This document shows positions 27,542 to 38,455 of a stretch of DNA of 64,000 nucleotides, one piece after another. A program made the position numbers and the translations under genes. The DNA lies in contig NZ_OY782495.1 of the NCBI RefSeq assembly GCF_963677715.1, positions 1,974,001 to 2,038,000 on the forward strand, in the 5' to 3' direction. This DNA is from an uncultured Bacteroides sp. GTDB lineage: Bacteria > Bacteroidota > Bacteroidia > Bacteroidales > Bacteroidaceae. The notes under the pieces were generated by a model. The model was not told where the DNA came from. It ran no database searches and was given only the letters and a program-made list of their open reading frames with translations. How positions within the stretch are numbered: the stretch's first letter is position 1; every line of letters starts with the position of its first letter.

Positions 27542-29665
27542 ATGCCCGTAAATAAAAAAAACATAATGACCCGGTACTTCTTCGTCATCCTTCTCATAGG
27601 ACTTGCCGGAGTAGCTATAGTTTTCAAAGCCGGCATTACCATGTTTGCCGAAAGGCAATACTGGCAGGATGTTGCTAACCGATTCGTGAAAGAGAATGTA
27701 ACGGTAAAGCCAAATAGGGGAAACATAATCTCGGCCGACGGGAAATTAATGGCAAGTTCATTGCCTGAATATCGCATTTATATGGACTTCAAGGCCGGAG
27801 GAGAGAAGAAAGACACCATGTTGATGAATCATTTGAGTGAGATATGCGAAGGACTTCATAAAATATTCCCGGACAAAAGCGCTACAGAATTTAAACATTA
27901 CTTGCAAAAAGGGCGAAAACAAGGCAGTCGGAATTACCTGATTTATCCAAAACGAATATCCTACATACAATACAAAGAAGCCAAACGACTTCCTGTATTT
28001 TCTCTAAATAAATACAAAGGCGGATTTCACGAACAAGCCTACAATCGCAGAAAGAAACCTTTTGGGTCATTAGCTACACGAACGCTTGGCGACCTGTATC
28101 CCGATACGGCACAAGGTGCTAAGAACGGGATAGAACTAGCTTTCGACAGTGTTTTGAGAGGAAAAAACGGAATTATGCATCGCCAAAAGGTGATGAATAA
28201 ATATCTTAATATCGTAGACATACCGCCTGTCGATGGTTGTGATGTTATCACCACCATTGACGTGGATATGCAAGACATCTGCGAAAAAGCGCTGGTAGAC
28301 AAGTTGAAAGAGATTAATGCCAGTGTAGGAGTAGCCGTCCTGATGGAAGTATCTACCGGAGATGTGAAAGCTATTGTTAACATGACCAAATGCAGCGACG
28401 GAGAATACAGAGAGATAAGAAACAACGCTATTAGCGATATGCTTGAACCCGGGTCAACCTTCAAGACAGCTTCTTTTATGGTAGCTCTCGAAGATGGAAT
28501 GATTACCCCCGAAGATGGCGTGGATACAGGTGATGGTGTAAAACCAATGTACGGCCGACTAATGAAAGACTGGAATTGGCATCACGGAGGATACCACTAC
28601 CTCACTGTTCCTGAAATATTAATGGTTTCTTCAAACATTGGCGTATCAACTCTTATAGACAAGCATTATAGCAACAATCCTAAAAAATTTGTGGACGGAC
28701 TAAAACGAATAGGCATAGACCGCCCTCTACACTTGCAAATACCCGGAGAAGGAGACCCGAATATACGCGGTCCTAAAGAACGCTATTTCTCAAAAACAAC
28801 TTTACCATGGATGAGCATCGGATATGAAACCCAGGTGCCACCTATTAATATTTTAGCTTTCTACAACGCCATAGCAAATAATGGAGTAATGATACGCCCC
28901 AAATTTGTAAAAGCAATTACTAAGAACGGCGATACATTGCAAGATGTCCCGACAACAGTGATAAATCCTTCTATTTGCTCTAAGCGTACCTTAAAACAAA
29001 TAAAAGATATACTCCGCCGAGTAGTAGGAGAAGGATTGGCCAAAGCAGCAGGTTCCAAGCAATTTCATGTCTCGGGGAAAACCGGAACCGCTCAAATATC
29101 ACAGGGCACAGGAGGATATAAAACCGGAACAACGAACTATTTAGTTAGCTTTTGCGGCTATTTTCCTTCGGAAGCACCCCAATACAGCTGCATTGTATCC
29201 ATACAAAAACCGGGACTTCCCGCTTCAGGAGGACTTATGGCAGGAAGTGTATTCTCAAAAATAGCAGAAAGAGTCTATGCAAAGAATCTGGTACTTGATA
29301 TAAAAAGTGCCATTGATACAAATGCAGTAGTAATACCTGAAGTAAAAGCAGGCGAAATAAATGAAACAAAATATGTATTGGATGCTTTAAAAATTCAGTC
29401 GCAGGAACAATTCACCCCTAGTACTGCAAAAGAAATATGGGGAAACGCCTATGCTGCTTCGATGGTGGTAGTCTTGCAAAAAAGAAATGTAACACGAAAC
29501 ATGGTTCCCAGCGTAATAGGAATGGGAGCTAAAGACGCCGTTTTTCTGCTAGAAAGTCGAGGTATGAAAGTAAAACTGGACGGCATCGGAAGAGTAGCCA
29601 GCCAGTCAATACCTCAAGGAACATTGATTAGGAAAGGAGAAACGGTAACCATAATACTAAAATGA
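27542..29665 (+). CDS. ftsI: Septal penicillin-binding transpeptidase FtsI (PBP3) with PASTA domain
   Basis: 707 residues. One membrane anchor near 10-30, a class B dimerisation domain, then a transpeptidase with active-site Ser305 in STFK, Ser363-Ser364-Asn365 in SSN, and Lys513-Thr-Gly in KTGTAQ. The C-terminus carries a PASTA domain (NMVPSVIGMGAKDAVFLLES) as in SpoVD/PBP2x and in Bacteroidetes FtsI; E. coli FtsI lacks it. It crosslinks septal peptidoglycan together with FtsW, encoded 4 kb downstream. Confidence 0.95.
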   Translation: MPVNKKNIMTRYFFVILLIGLAGVAIVFKAGITMFAERQYWQDVANRFVKENVTVKPNRGNIISADGKLMASSLPEYRIYMDFKAGGEKKDTMLMNHLSEICEGLHKIFPDKSATEFKHYLQKGRKQGSRNYLIYPKRISYIQYKEAKRLPVFSLNKYKGGFHEQAYNRRKKPFGSLATRTLGDLYPDTAQGAKNGIELAFDSVLRGKNGIMHRQKVMNKYLNIVDIPPVDGCDVITTIDVDMQDICEKALVDKLKEINASVGVAVLMEVSTGDVKAIVNMTKCSDGEYREIRNNAISDMLEPGSTFKTASFMVALEDGMITPEDGVDTGDGVKPMYGRLMKDWNWHHGGYHYLTVPEILMVSSNIGVSTLIDKHYSNNPKKFVDGLKRIGIDRPLHLQIPGEGDPNIRGPKERYFSKTTLPWMSIGYETQVPPINILAFYNAIANNGVMIRPKFVKAITKNGDTLQDVPTTVINPSICSKRTLKQIKDILRRVVGEGLAKAAGSKQFHVSGKTGTAQISQGTGGYKTGTTNYLVSFCGYFPSEAPQYSCIVSIQKPGLPASGGLMAGSVFSKIAERVYAKNLVLDIKSAIDTNAVVIPEVKAGEINETKYVLDALKIQSQEQFTPSTAKEIWGNAYAASMVVVLQKRNVTRNMVPSVIGMGAKDAVFLLESRGMKVKLDGIGRVASQSIPQGTLIRKGETVTIILK

Positions 29666-29686
29666 CGATTAATTAAGTAGATATAA

Positions 29687-31141
29687 ATGAAACTGGAGGA
29701 GTTACTAAAAGCAGTTCGGATAATACAACGTATCGGAACAACAAACTTAGAAATAGAGGGAGTCAACATTGATTCCAGACTAGTGAAAACGGGGCATTTG
29801 TTCATGGCAATGAAAGGAACGCAAACAGACGGCCATGCATATATCCCTGCCGCAATAAATAATGGGGCAGTAGCGGTACTTTGCGAACATCTACCCGAAC
29901 AACAGGTCGAAGGAATTGCCTACATTTTGATAGCAGACAGCGAAGATGCGGTAGGAAAAGTAGCAACTACTTTTTACGGTAATCCCAGCTCAAAGCTAAA
30001 GCTTGTAGGAGTGACAGGTACAAATGGGAAAACAACAATTGCTACCTTATTATATGATACATTCCGCTACTTCGGTTATAAAACAGGATTAATCTCAACG
30101 GTATGCAACTACATTGACGATAAAGCTGTCCCCACTGAACATACTACGCCCGACCCCATCACACTAAATCAGCTGCTTGGACGTATGGCAGATGAAGGTT
30201 GCAAATATGCATTCATGGAAGTTAGTTCTCATTCAATAGACCAGAAACGAATCAGTGGATTAACTTTTGCCGGAGGTATATTTACCAATCTAACCCGCGA
30301 CCATCTGGATTATCACAAAACAGTCGAAAATTATCTAAAAGCTAAAAAGAAGTTTTTCGACGATATGCCGAAAGGAGCTTTTAGCTTAACCAACTTAGAC
30401 GATAAAAACGGACTGGTCATGACACAAAATACCCGATCGAAGGTATATACCTACTCTTTAAGAAGCCTCAGCGACTTTAAAGGACGGGTAATAGAATCTC
30501 ATTTTGAAGGCATGCTACTCGAATTCAATAGAAAAGAGCTGGCCGTACAGTTTATCGGGCGATTCAATGCTTCAAACTTATTAGCTGTTTTTGGCGCGGC
30601 TGTATTGTTAGGAAAGAAAGAAGAGGATGTACTGGTAGCACTAAGTACTTTGCATCCCGTTGCCGGACGCTTCGATTCAATTCGTTCATCTAAAGGCTAT
30701 ACGGCTATTGTAGATTATGCACACACACCAGATGCATTAGTAAATGTATTAAATGCTATTCACGGCATACTTCAGGGTGACGGAAAAGTTATCACTGTTG
30801 TAGGCGCAGGTGGAAATAGAGATAAAGGCAAACGGCCTATTATGGCAAAAGAAGCAACTCGGGCCAGCGACCGTGTTATCATCACATCCGATAACCCACG
30901 GTTTGAAGAGCCACAAGATATCATTAACGACATGATGACCGGATTGGATGCCAGTGACTGCAAAAAGACACTTATAATAGCAGATAGGAAAGAAGCAATT
31001 CGCACGGCCTGCATGCTTGCCCAACAAGGAGATGTAATACTCGTTGCCGGAAAAGGGCACGAAAATTATCAAGAGATAAAGGGAGTTAAGCACCACTTTG
31101 ACGATAAAGAAATTATAAAAGAAATAATTGAGAATGAATAG
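29687..31141 (+). CDS. murE: UDP-MurNAc-tripeptide ligase MurE
   Basis: 484 residues, normal length. ATP loop [15 protein letters not shown], central Mur ligase domain, and the C-terminal amino-acid specificity motif DNPR (SDNPRFEEP), which marks enzymes that add meso-diaminopimelate rather than lysine. It adds the third residue of the stem peptide in the cytoplasm. The next gene is mraY: murF, which sits here in E. coli, is absent from the cluster. Confidence 0.96.
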   Translation: MKLEELLKAVRIIQRIGTTNLEIEGVNIDSRLVKTGHLFMAMKGTQTDGHAYIPAAINNGAVAVLCEHLPEQQVEGIAYILIADSEDAVGKVATTFYGNPSSKLKLVGVTGTNGKTTIATLLYDTFRYFGYKTGLISTVCNYIDDKAVPTEHTTPDPITLNQLLGRMADEGCKYAFMEVSSHSIDQKRISGLTFAGGIFTNLTRDHLDYHKTVENYLKAKKKFFDDMPKGAFSLTNLDDKNGLVMTQNTRSKVYTYSLRSLSDFKGRVIESHFEGMLLEFNRKELAVQFIGRFNASNLLAVFGAAVLLGKKEEDVLVALSTLHPVAGRFDSIRSSKGYTAIVDYAHTPDALVNVLNAIHGILQGDGKVITVVGAGGNRDKGKRPIMAKEATRASDRVIITSDNPRFEEPQDIINDMMTGLDASDCKKTLIIADRKEAIRTACMLAQQGDVILVAGKGHENYQEIKGVKHHFDDKEIIKEIIENE

Positions 31142-31215
31142 CGAGCCCGTAATTACAATATTACAGACCACTAACTAACAACCAATAAATAATATATTAT
31201 TATAAAATATATACT

Positions 31216-32484
31216 ATGTTATACTATTTATTTGAATGGCTTCATAAATATGATTTCCCCGGGGCAAGAATGTTCGGCTATGTTTCCTTCCGTGCATTAA
31301 TGGCCATTATTCTGGCGTTGCTTATATCAAGTATTTTCGGAAATAAATTTATCGACCTGTTAAAGCGAAAACAGATTGTAGAGACTCAACGTGATGCCAG
31401 CATTGATCCATTCGGAGTCAACAAAGTGGGAGTACCCAGTATGGGGGGAGTCATTATCATAGTGGCTATTCTTATTCCATGCCTGTTACTAGGAAAATTG
31501 CACAACATTTATATGATCTTAATGCTAATTACAACCGTATGGCTTGGTTCACTAGGCTTTGCCGACGACTACATAAAGATATTCAAAAAAGATAAAGAAG
31601 GACTACATGGAAAATTCAAAGTCATCGGACAAGTTGGTTTAGGCCTGATTGTAGGACTAACGCTCTACTTCAGTACAGATGTTGTAATTAGAGAAAACTT
31701 TGAAGTTCAAAAGCCAGGTAACGAGATAGAAGTAATTCATGCTACAAAAAATATAAAATCAACGCAAACAACCATTCCTTTTTTCAAAAGTAACAACCTT
31801 GACTATGCAGATCTCGTATCATTCATGGGCAAATATGCACAGGCAGCCGGCTGGATACTTTTCGTAATCATCACGATCTTTGTAGTTACAGCCGTATCTA
31901 ACGGCGCTAACCTTAATGACGGAATGGATGGTATGGCAGCCGGAAATTCTGCAATTATCGGCTTAACACTCGGTATATTGGCTTATGTATCAAGCCATAT
32001 AGAGTATGCGGGCTATCTTAATATTATGTACATACCCGGAAGCGAAGAATTAGTTATATATATATGCGCCTTTATCGGAGCACTCATCGGCTTTTTATGG
32101 TACAATGCCTACCCCGCTCAGGTTTTTATGGGCGATACCGGAAGCCTTACCATTGGAGGTATTATTGCCGTTTTCGCTATTATTATTCACAAAGAATTAC
32201 TTATTCCTATTCTTTGCGGCGTTTTTTTGGTAGAAAATCTGTCCGTCATTCTTCAAGTAAACTATTTCAAGCGTGGAAAGAAGAAAGGAATCAGACAGCG
32301 CATATTTAAACGTACACCAATCCATGACCACTTCAGAACAGCAATGTCTCAACTGGACCCCGGCTGTACCTACAGATTTACTAAGCCAAACAATTTGCTC
32401 CACGAATCAAAAATAACCATTCGGTTCTGGATCGTAACCATTGTATTGGCTGCTATAACAATTATTACTTTAAAAATAAGATAA
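31216..32484 (+). CDS. mraY: Phospho-MurNAc-pentapeptide transferase MraY
   Basis: 422 residues, a polytopic inner-membrane protein of about ten segments. Active-site motifs FADDYIKI and NLNDGMDGMAAG are present, along with the C-terminal HDHF (TPIHDHFR). It transfers phospho-MurNAc-pentapeptide to undecaprenyl phosphate to make lipid I. An insertion of about 50 residues between transmembrane parts (roughly residues 155-200) makes it longer than the 360-residue E. coli enzyme, as is common in Bacteroidetes. Confidence 0.96.
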   Translation: MLYYLFEWLHKYDFPGARMFGYVSFRALMAIILALLISSIFGNKFIDLLKRKQIVETQRDASIDPFGVNKVGVPSMGGVIIIVAILIPCLLLGKLHNIYMILMLITTVWLGSLGFADDYIKIFKKDKEGLHGKFKVIGQVGLGLIVGLTLYFSTDVVIRENFEVQKPGNEIEVIHATKNIKSTQTTIPFFKSNNLDYADLVSFMGKYAQAAGWILFVIITIFVVTAVSNGANLNDGMDGMAAGNSAIIGLTLGILAYVSSHIEYAGYLNIMYIPGSEELVIYICAFIGALIGFLWYNAYPAQVFMGDTGSLTIGGIIAVFAIIIHKELLIPILCGVFLVENLSVILQVNYFKRGKKKGIRQRIFKRTPIHDHFRTAMSQLDPGCTYRFTKPNNLLHESKITIRFWIVTIVLAAITIITLKIR

Positions 32485-32497
32485 GATTGAGACTAAT

Positions 32498-33829
32498 ATG
32501 AAAAGAATTGTAGTGTTGGGAGCTGGAGAAAGCGGTACAGGTGCCGCCATACTTGCTAAAACAAAAGGCTTTGATACATTTGTGTCGGACATGTCTGTTA
32601 TTAAAGATAAGTATAAAGAACTTCTCACTAGCCATAGCATTGCTTGGGAAGAAGGAGAACATACAGAAGAACTCATATTGAATGCAGATGAAATTATTAA
32701 AAGCCCGGGCATAGCAAATGACGCCCCCATTATTCTAAAACTTAGAGCACAAGGAACACCGATCATTTCTGAAATAGAATTTGCCGGACGATACACTAAT
32801 GCCCAAATGATTTGTATTACCGGAAGTAACGGAAAGACCACCACAACCAGTCTTATCTATCATATATTTAAGAGCGCAGGACTGAATGTCGGACTGGCCG
32901 GCAATATAGGGAAAAGTCTGGCACTACAGGTAGCAGAAGATAATCACGATTATTACATCATAGAGCTAAGCAGTTTTCAATTAGACAATATGTATAATTT
33001 CCGTGCTAACATAGCTGTACTAATGAATATTACCCCGGACCATTTGGATCGTTACGATCACAATATGCAGAAATACATTGATGCCAAATTCAGAATCGCA
33101 CAGAATCAGACACCTGAAGACGCCTTTATTTTCTGGAATGACGACCCTATAATCAAACAAGAGCTTAACAAACATGGAATTCATGCTCATTTATATCCTT
33201 TCTCTGCAGTAAAAGAGAATAATGCCATAGCCTATGTTGAAGATAAAGAAGTGATCATAAATGAGCCTATCGCTTTTAATATGGAACAAGAAAAACTTGC
33301 ATTAACAGGCACGCATAACCTATATAATTCTCTGGCAGCAGGCATTTCTGCAAATCTGGCAGGAATCACCAAAGAACATATTCGCAAAGCTTTATCCGAT
33401 TTCAAAGGTGTAGAACATCGATTGGAAAAAGTGGCACGGGTGCGAGGCATTGATTTCATAAACGATTCGAAAGCAACAAACGTCAATTCCTGCTGGTATG
33501 CTTTGCAAAGTATGACTACTAAAACGATACTTATATTAGGAGGCAAAGACAAGGGAAATGATTATACGGAAATAGAAAATTTAGTAAGGGAGAAGTGCAA
33601 CGGACTGGTTTATCTCGGTTTGCACAACGAAAAGTTACATGATTTTTTCGATCGAATGGGTCTACCTGTAGCAGATGTGCAAAGTATGGAAAAAGCAGTA
33701 AATGCCGCTTACAATATGGCAAAAAAAGGAGAGACAGTGCTATTATCGCCATGCTGTGCCAGCTTTGACCTCTTTACCAGCTATGAAGATCGCGGCGAAC
33801 AATTCAAAAGATATGTCCGCAATCTGTAA
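32498..33829 (+). CDS. murD: UDP-MurNAc-alanine-D-glutamate ligase MurD
   Basis: 443 residues. N-terminal Rossmann loop VVLGAGESGTGAAILAK, ATP loop CITGSNGKTTTTSLIYH, catalytic region ELSSFQLDN, and C-terminal LILGGKDKGNDY. It adds D-glutamate to UDP-MurNAc-L-Ala. It lies 13 bp after mraY in the dcw run. Confidence 0.96.
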   Translation: MKRIVVLGAGESGTGAAILAKTKGFDTFVSDMSVIKDKYKELLTSHSIAWEEGEHTEELILNADEIIKSPGIANDAPIILKLRAQGTPIISEIEFAGRYTNAQMICITGSNGKTTTTSLIYHIFKSAGLNVGLAGNIGKSLALQVAEDNHDYYIIELSSFQLDNMYNFRANIAVLMNITPDHLDRYDHNMQKYIDAKFRIAQNQTPEDAFIFWNDDPIIKQELNKHGIHAHLYPFSAVKENNAIAYVEDKEVIINEPIAFNMEQEKLALTGTHNLYNSLAAGISANLAGITKEHIRKALSDFKGVEHRLEKVARVRGIDFINDSKATNVNSCWYALQSMTTKTILILGGKDKGNDYTEIENLVREKCNGLVYLGLHNEKLHDFFDRMGLPVADVQSMEKAVNAAYNMAKKGETVLLSPCCASFDLFTSYEDRGEQFKRYVRNL

Positions 33830-33855
33830 GGTTGTAATTTGTAACACACGAATGA

Positions 33856-35142
33856 ATGGATTTAATAAAAAACATATTTAAGGGAGACAAGGTTATATGG
33901 ATTATATTCTTATGCCTATGCCTTATTTCTATTGTCGAGGTCTTTAGTGCTGCAAGTACTCTTACCTACAAAAGCGGTGATCATTGGGCACCCATAACAC
34001 AACATTCTGTAATTCTAATGGTAGGAGTCGTAGTAGTAGTACTGATGCACAATATACCCTACAAATGGTTTCAAGTGTTCCCTGTATTCCTTATTCCACT
34101 ATCCGTTTGTTTGTTAGCTTTTGTTTCTTTAATGGGAGTAGTTACAGGAGATCGCATAAATGGTGCATCACGCTGGATGACCTTCTTTGGAGTACAGTTT
34201 CAACCTTCCGAATTGGCTAAGATGGCGGTCATAATTGCAGTTTCTTTTATTCTCTCTAAGAAACAAGATGGCGAAGGAGCCAATCCGAAAGCCTTCAAAT
34301 ATATTATGCTGATAACGGGAACAATTTGTCTGCTTATCGCTCCTGAAAATTTATCTACCGCCATGTTGCTCTTTGGAGTTGTGGTGTTAATGATGTTCAT
34401 TGGTCGAGTTGCTATGAAAAAACTGGCTATGCTGTTTGGTACTCTTGCCTTAGCCGGAGGGTTGGTAGTAGCAATTGTATTCATTGCCCCCCAAAACAGC
34501 GAGTTGCCTTTCTTACATCGTTTAGGCACATGGAAGAGTAGAATTATTAATTTCGCAGATAAAGAAGAGGTCCCCGCAGCAAAATTTGATATAGATAAAG
34601 ATGGACAGATAGCGCATGCGCGTATTGCTATAGCAACAAGCAATTTGATTGGCAAAGCCCCTGGAAATTCCATTCAGCGCGACTTTCTGAGCCAAGCTTT
34701 TTCTGATTTTATCTTTGCTATTATAATTGAAGAGCTCGGATTAGTAGGTGGCGCATTCGTTGTGATACTATACATTTGGCTACTGGTAAGAGCGGGACGC
34801 ATAGCGAAAAGATGCGAAAGAACATTCCCCGCATTCTTAATAATGGGTATTGCTTTAATGCTTGTATCGCAAGCCATATTAAATATGATGGTAGCCGTAG
34901 GACTATTCCCTGTCACAGGACAGCCCTTACCGTTAATTAGCAAAGGAGGAACCAGTACGCTCATCAATTGCGCTTATGTTGGTATGATTCTCAGCATTAG
35001 CCGATATACAGCTCGCCTTGAAGAAGAAAAAGAAATAAATGATAAAATTCAAATGGAGATTATCTCTCCATCCGAAGAAGCAGCAGAACCAACCTCTGAG
35101 TTGCTTAACAGTGATACTGAATTTGAAGAAGAAGTAGACTAA
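33856..35142 (+). CDS. ftsW: Septal peptidoglycan glycosyltransferase FtsW
   Basis: 428 residues, SEDS family with about ten membrane segments. Conserved features include NGASRWMTFFGVQFQPSELAK and the final KGGTSTLINCAYVGMILSISR. It polymerises glycan strands from lipid II at the septum, in complex with FtsI. An acidic cytoplasmic tail of about 45 residues follows the last segment. Confidence 0.95.
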   Translation: MDLIKNIFKGDKVIWIIFLCLCLISIVEVFSAASTLTYKSGDHWAPITQHSVILMVGVVVVVLMHNIPYKWFQVFPVFLIPLSVCLLAFVSLMGVVTGDRINGASRWMTFFGVQFQPSELAKMAVIIAVSFILSKKQDGEGANPKAFKYIMLITGTICLLIAPENLSTAMLLFGVVVLMMFIGRVAMKKLAMLFGTLALAGGLVVAIVFIAPQNSELPFLHRLGTWKSRIINFADKEEVPAAKFDIDKDGQIAHARIAIATSNLIGKAPGNSIQRDFLSQAFSDFIFAIIIEELGLVGGAFVVILYIWLLVRAGRIAKRCERTFPAFLIMGIALMLVSQAILNMMVAVGLFPVTGQPLPLISKGGTSTLINCAYVGMILSISRYTARLEEEKEINDKIQMEIISPSEEAAEPTSELLNSDTEFEEEVD

Positions 35143-35157
35143 ATTTTAAAAGAAAAG

Positions 35158-36270
35158 ATGAAGAAAGAAATAAAGGTAATCATAAGTGGCGGTGGAACAG
35201 GCGGACATATTTTCCCGGCTATTTCCATTGCAAACGCCATAAAAGAGCAACATCCGGAAGCTAAGTTTCTTTTTGTAGGTGCAGAAGGTAGAATGGAGAT
35301 GCAACGTGTGCCCGATGCCGGATACCAAATAATAGGCCTCCCGGTAGTGGGATTCGACAGAAAACACTTGTTGAAAAACTTCTCTGTGCTTATAAAATTG
35401 GCCAAAAGCCAATGGAAAGCACGTAGTATCATCAAAGCCTTCAAGCCAGATGTAGCTGTAGGAGTTGGCGGATACGCAAGTGGCCCTACGCTAAAAACAG
35501 CAGGTATGATGGGTATACCGACCTTGATACAAGAGCAAAATTCGTATGCCGGAGTAACCAATAAACTTCTGGCCAAAAAGGCGCAAAAAATATGTGTAGC
35601 TTATGAGGGAATGGAAAAATTCTTTCCTTCCAATAAAATTATAATAACGGGAAACCCGGTGCGACAAGCTCTACTCGATCATACAATTAATAGGGAAGAA
35701 GCTATAAAATCGTTTAACCTCACTCCTGATAAAAAAACAATACTCATTTTGGGTGGTAGTTTGGGGGCACGCACTATTAATCAATGCATGATAGAACATC
35801 TTAAAGAGGTTAAAACATCCGATGTGCAATTTATATGGCAAACAGGAAAAATCTATTTTGAACAGGCTAAAAAAGCAGTCGACAACACCGGAGAGATAGA
35901 GAACTTATATATAACAGACTTCATCAAAGATATGGCTCATGCTTATGCAGCAGCCGATTTGGTCATTTCACGTGCAGGCGCAGGTTCTATATCAGAATTC
36001 TGTTTACTCGGGAAACCGGTTATTTTGGTTCCATCGCCCAACGTAGCCGAAGACCATCAGACAAAAAACGCAATGGCATTGGTCAACAAACAAGCCGCAA
36101 TCTATGTAAAAGATGCTGATGCCACTAAAGAATTGCTAACAAGAGCACTAAAAACCGTTAGCAAAGATCAACTCTTAAAGAATTTAAGTGAGCATATTAG
36201 CAAATTAGCATTGCCGGACTCAGCAAATATAATTGCCCGTGAAGTATACAAATTGGCGATAAAAAATTAA
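35158..36270 (+). CDS. murG: Lipid II synthase MurG (GlcNAc transferase)
   Basis: 370 residues, GT28. N-terminal GGGTGGHIFPAISIA binds the lipid-phosphate side and ILGGSLGARTIN starts the C-terminal domain. The UDP-GlcNAc site includes ISRAGAGSISEFCLLGKP. It adds GlcNAc to lipid I on the inner face of the membrane. Neighbours ftsW and murC are 15 and 12 bp away. Confidence 0.96.
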   Translation: MKKEIKVIISGGGTGGHIFPAISIANAIKEQHPEAKFLFVGAEGRMEMQRVPDAGYQIIGLPVVGFDRKHLLKNFSVLIKLAKSQWKARSIIKAFKPDVAVGVGGYASGPTLKTAGMMGIPTLIQEQNSYAGVTNKLLAKKAQKICVAYEGMEKFFPSNKIIITGNPVRQALLDHTINREEAIKSFNLTPDKKTILILGGSLGARTINQCMIEHLKEVKTSDVQFIWQTGKIYFEQAKKAVDNTGEIENLYITDFIKDMAHAYAAADLVISRAGAGSISEFCLLGKPVILVPSPNVAEDHQTKNAMALVNKQAAIYVKDADATKELLTRALKTVSKDQLLKNLSEHISKLALPDSANIIAREVYKLAIKN

Positions 36271-36282
36271 AGGAACAGAACA

Positions 36283-37659
36283 ATGAATATAGAAACCATA
36301 AAATCAGTCTATTTTGTCGGCGCCGGTGGCATAGGGATGAGTGCCCTTATACGCTACTTCCTTTCGAAAGGGCTATTTGTAGCCGGCTATGACCGTACCC
36401 CAAGCAAACTGACCGAACAACTTATAGAAGAAGGCGCACAAATACATTACGAAGAGAATGTTGCCCTAATCCCCGAAAAATGCATGGATAAAACTAGCAC
36501 ATTAGTTGTGCTGACTCCTGCCATTTCGCCAGAGCATGCTGAGTTAACTTTCTTTCGCCTCAATGGATTTGAGATTCAGAAACGTGCCCAAGTACTGGGA
36601 TTCATCACCCATTCAAGCAAAGGGCTTTGTGTAGCAGGTACACATGGAAAAACAACAACATCGGCCATGACTGCTCACCTTTTACATCAATCTCACGTAG
36701 AATGCACAGCTTTTTTAGGCGGAATTTCCAAAAATTATGGAACAAACTTACTTCTCTCACAAAAAAGTCCATATACAGTTATTGAAGCCGATGAATTTGA
36801 TCGTTCATTCCATTGGTTATCACCTTATATGTCTGTAATTACAGCTACAGATCCCGATCATTTAGACATCTATGGAACAGCAGAAGCTTATCTCGAAAGC
36901 TTCGAAAAATACACAACCCTGATACAACCGGGCGGTTGCCTCATCATTCGCAAAGGTATAGCCCTAAAACCGAAAGTACAAAATGGAGTAAAAATCTATT
37001 CTTATTCTAAAGAAGAGGGCGATTTCCATGCAGAAAATATTCGTATTGGCAATGGCGAGATTTTTATCGATTTCATTGCCCCCGATTGCCGCATCAACGA
37101 TATTCAGCTGGGAGTACCTATCAGTATCAATATAGAAAATGGTGTCGCTGCCATGGCCCTTGCTCATCTAAACGGAGTAAATACTGAAGAAATTAAACGT
37201 GGCATGGCCAGTTTTCTGGGAGTCGAACGACGATTTGACTTCAAAATAAAGAACGACAAGATTGTATTTCTAAGTGATTACGCACATCATCCCTCGGAGA
37301 TTAAGCAAAGCGTTACTTCCATACGTGAACTGTACAACAATAAAAAAATAACCGCAATCTTTCAACCACACCTATACACCCGCACTCGAGATTTTTATAA
37401 AGATTTTGCTGAGAGTCTTTCCTTATTAGACGAAGTCATCTTAGTTGATATTTATCCGGCTCGTGAATTACCTATACCCGGAATAACAAGTCAGCTTATT
37501 TATGACAACCTCAGAGCCGGCATTGAAAAGAGCATGTGCAAAAAAGAAGAAATATTGAATGTTTTAAGAGATAAAGACATTGAAGTATTAATTACGCTTG
37601 GTGCGGGAGATATAGATAATTATGTTCCTGCCATCGAACAAATGCTTAAAGACCGATGA
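36283..37659 (+). CDS. murC: UDP-MurNAc-alanine ligase MurC
   Basis: 458 residues. GAGGIGMSALIRYFLSKG at the N-terminus, ATP loop GTHGKTTTSAMTAHLL, ADEFDRSFHWLSP and the C-terminal FQPHLYTRTRDFY. It adds L-alanine to UDP-MurNAc, the first step of the stem peptide. Its stop codon overlaps the ftsQ start by 4 bp. No ddl or murB gene follows, unlike in E. coli. Confidence 0.96.
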   Translation: MNIETIKSVYFVGAGGIGMSALIRYFLSKGLFVAGYDRTPSKLTEQLIEEGAQIHYEENVALIPEKCMDKTSTLVVLTPAISPEHAELTFFRLNGFEIQKRAQVLGFITHSSKGLCVAGTHGKTTTSAMTAHLLHQSHVECTAFLGGISKNYGTNLLLSQKSPYTVIEADEFDRSFHWLSPYMSVITATDPDHLDIYGTAEAYLESFEKYTTLIQPGGCLIIRKGIALKPKVQNGVKIYSYSKEEGDFHAENIRIGNGEIFIDFIAPDCRINDIQLGVPISINIENGVAAMALAHLNGVNTEEIKRGMASFLGVERRFDFKIKNDKIVFLSDYAHHPSEIKQSVTSIRELYNNKKITAIFQPHLYTRTRDFYKDFAESLSLLDEVILVDIYPARELPIPGITSQLIYDNLRAGIEKSMCKKEEILNVLRDKDIEVLITLGAGDIDNYVPAIEQMLKDR

Positions 37660-38408
37660 TAAAAAGAATTCTACTGTCACTTGTCTTACTGCTTGTTATA
37701 GCCTACCTCGTCGTAGCAGTAACAACTTTTAATAGAGAACCATCAAATTTGATTTGCAGTGACATGGAATTAATTATAAAAGATACAGTCAATGCCGGAT
37801 TCATAACCAAACAGGAAATAACAGATCTATTGAAACAAAAAGGCATCTATCCGGTAGGGGAAAACATGGAGCGCATACGCACCAAAATATTGGAAGAAGA
37901 GCTGGATAAACACCCGCTTATTGATAAAACGGAATGTTACAAAACACCTAGCGGCAGACTGTGTATTGAAATTACTCAAAGAGTACCCGTACTGCAAATA
38001 ATGAGTAACAATGGCGATGAATATTATATTGATAATAAAGGAACCATCATACCACCTGAAGCAAAATGCATCGCACATTTAGCTATTGTAACAGGATATG
38101 TAGAAAAATCATTTGCAATGAGGGATTTACATAAGTTTGGTGTATTTTTGCAGCAGAATGAGTTCTGGAATGCTCAAATAGAGCAAATTAATGTTTTACC
38201 TGGACACGAAATTGAACTGATTCCCCGTGTAGGCAATCATATTGTATACCTTGGTAAAATAGATAATTTTGAAGAAAAGCTCTCTCGATTAAAGATCTTT
38301 TACGAAAAAGCACTTAATAGAGTAGGTTGGAATAAATATTCTCGTATAAGTATGGAATTTAATAATCAGATTATTTGTACAAAGAATAATACAGCACACA
38401 TTCAATGA
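37656..38408 (+). CDS. ftsQ: Cell division protein FtsQ
   Basis: 250 residues. A single N-terminal membrane segment (ILLSLVLLLVIAYLVVAVTTF), a POTRA-like domain (DTVNAGFITKQEITDLLKQ) and a beta domain. It is identified by topology and its place between murC and ftsA. FtsQ links the early and late divisome through FtsB/FtsL. Confidence 0.9.
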   Translation: MIKRILLSLVLLLVIAYLVVAVTTFNREPSNLICSDMELIIKDTVNAGFITKQEITDLLKQKGIYPVGENMERIRTKILEEELDKHPLIDKTECYKTPSGRLCIEITQRVPVLQIMSNNGDEYYIDNKGTIIPPEAKCIAHLAIVTGYVEKSFAMRDLHKFGVFLQQNEFWNAQIEQINVLPGHEIELIPRVGNHIVYLGKIDNFEEKLSRLKIFYEKALNRVGWNKYSRISMEFNNQIICTKNNTAHIQ

Positions 38409-38455
38409 CTTATTACGAAGAAATATATAGTAAATCGTCAAAACAGTAAATAAAA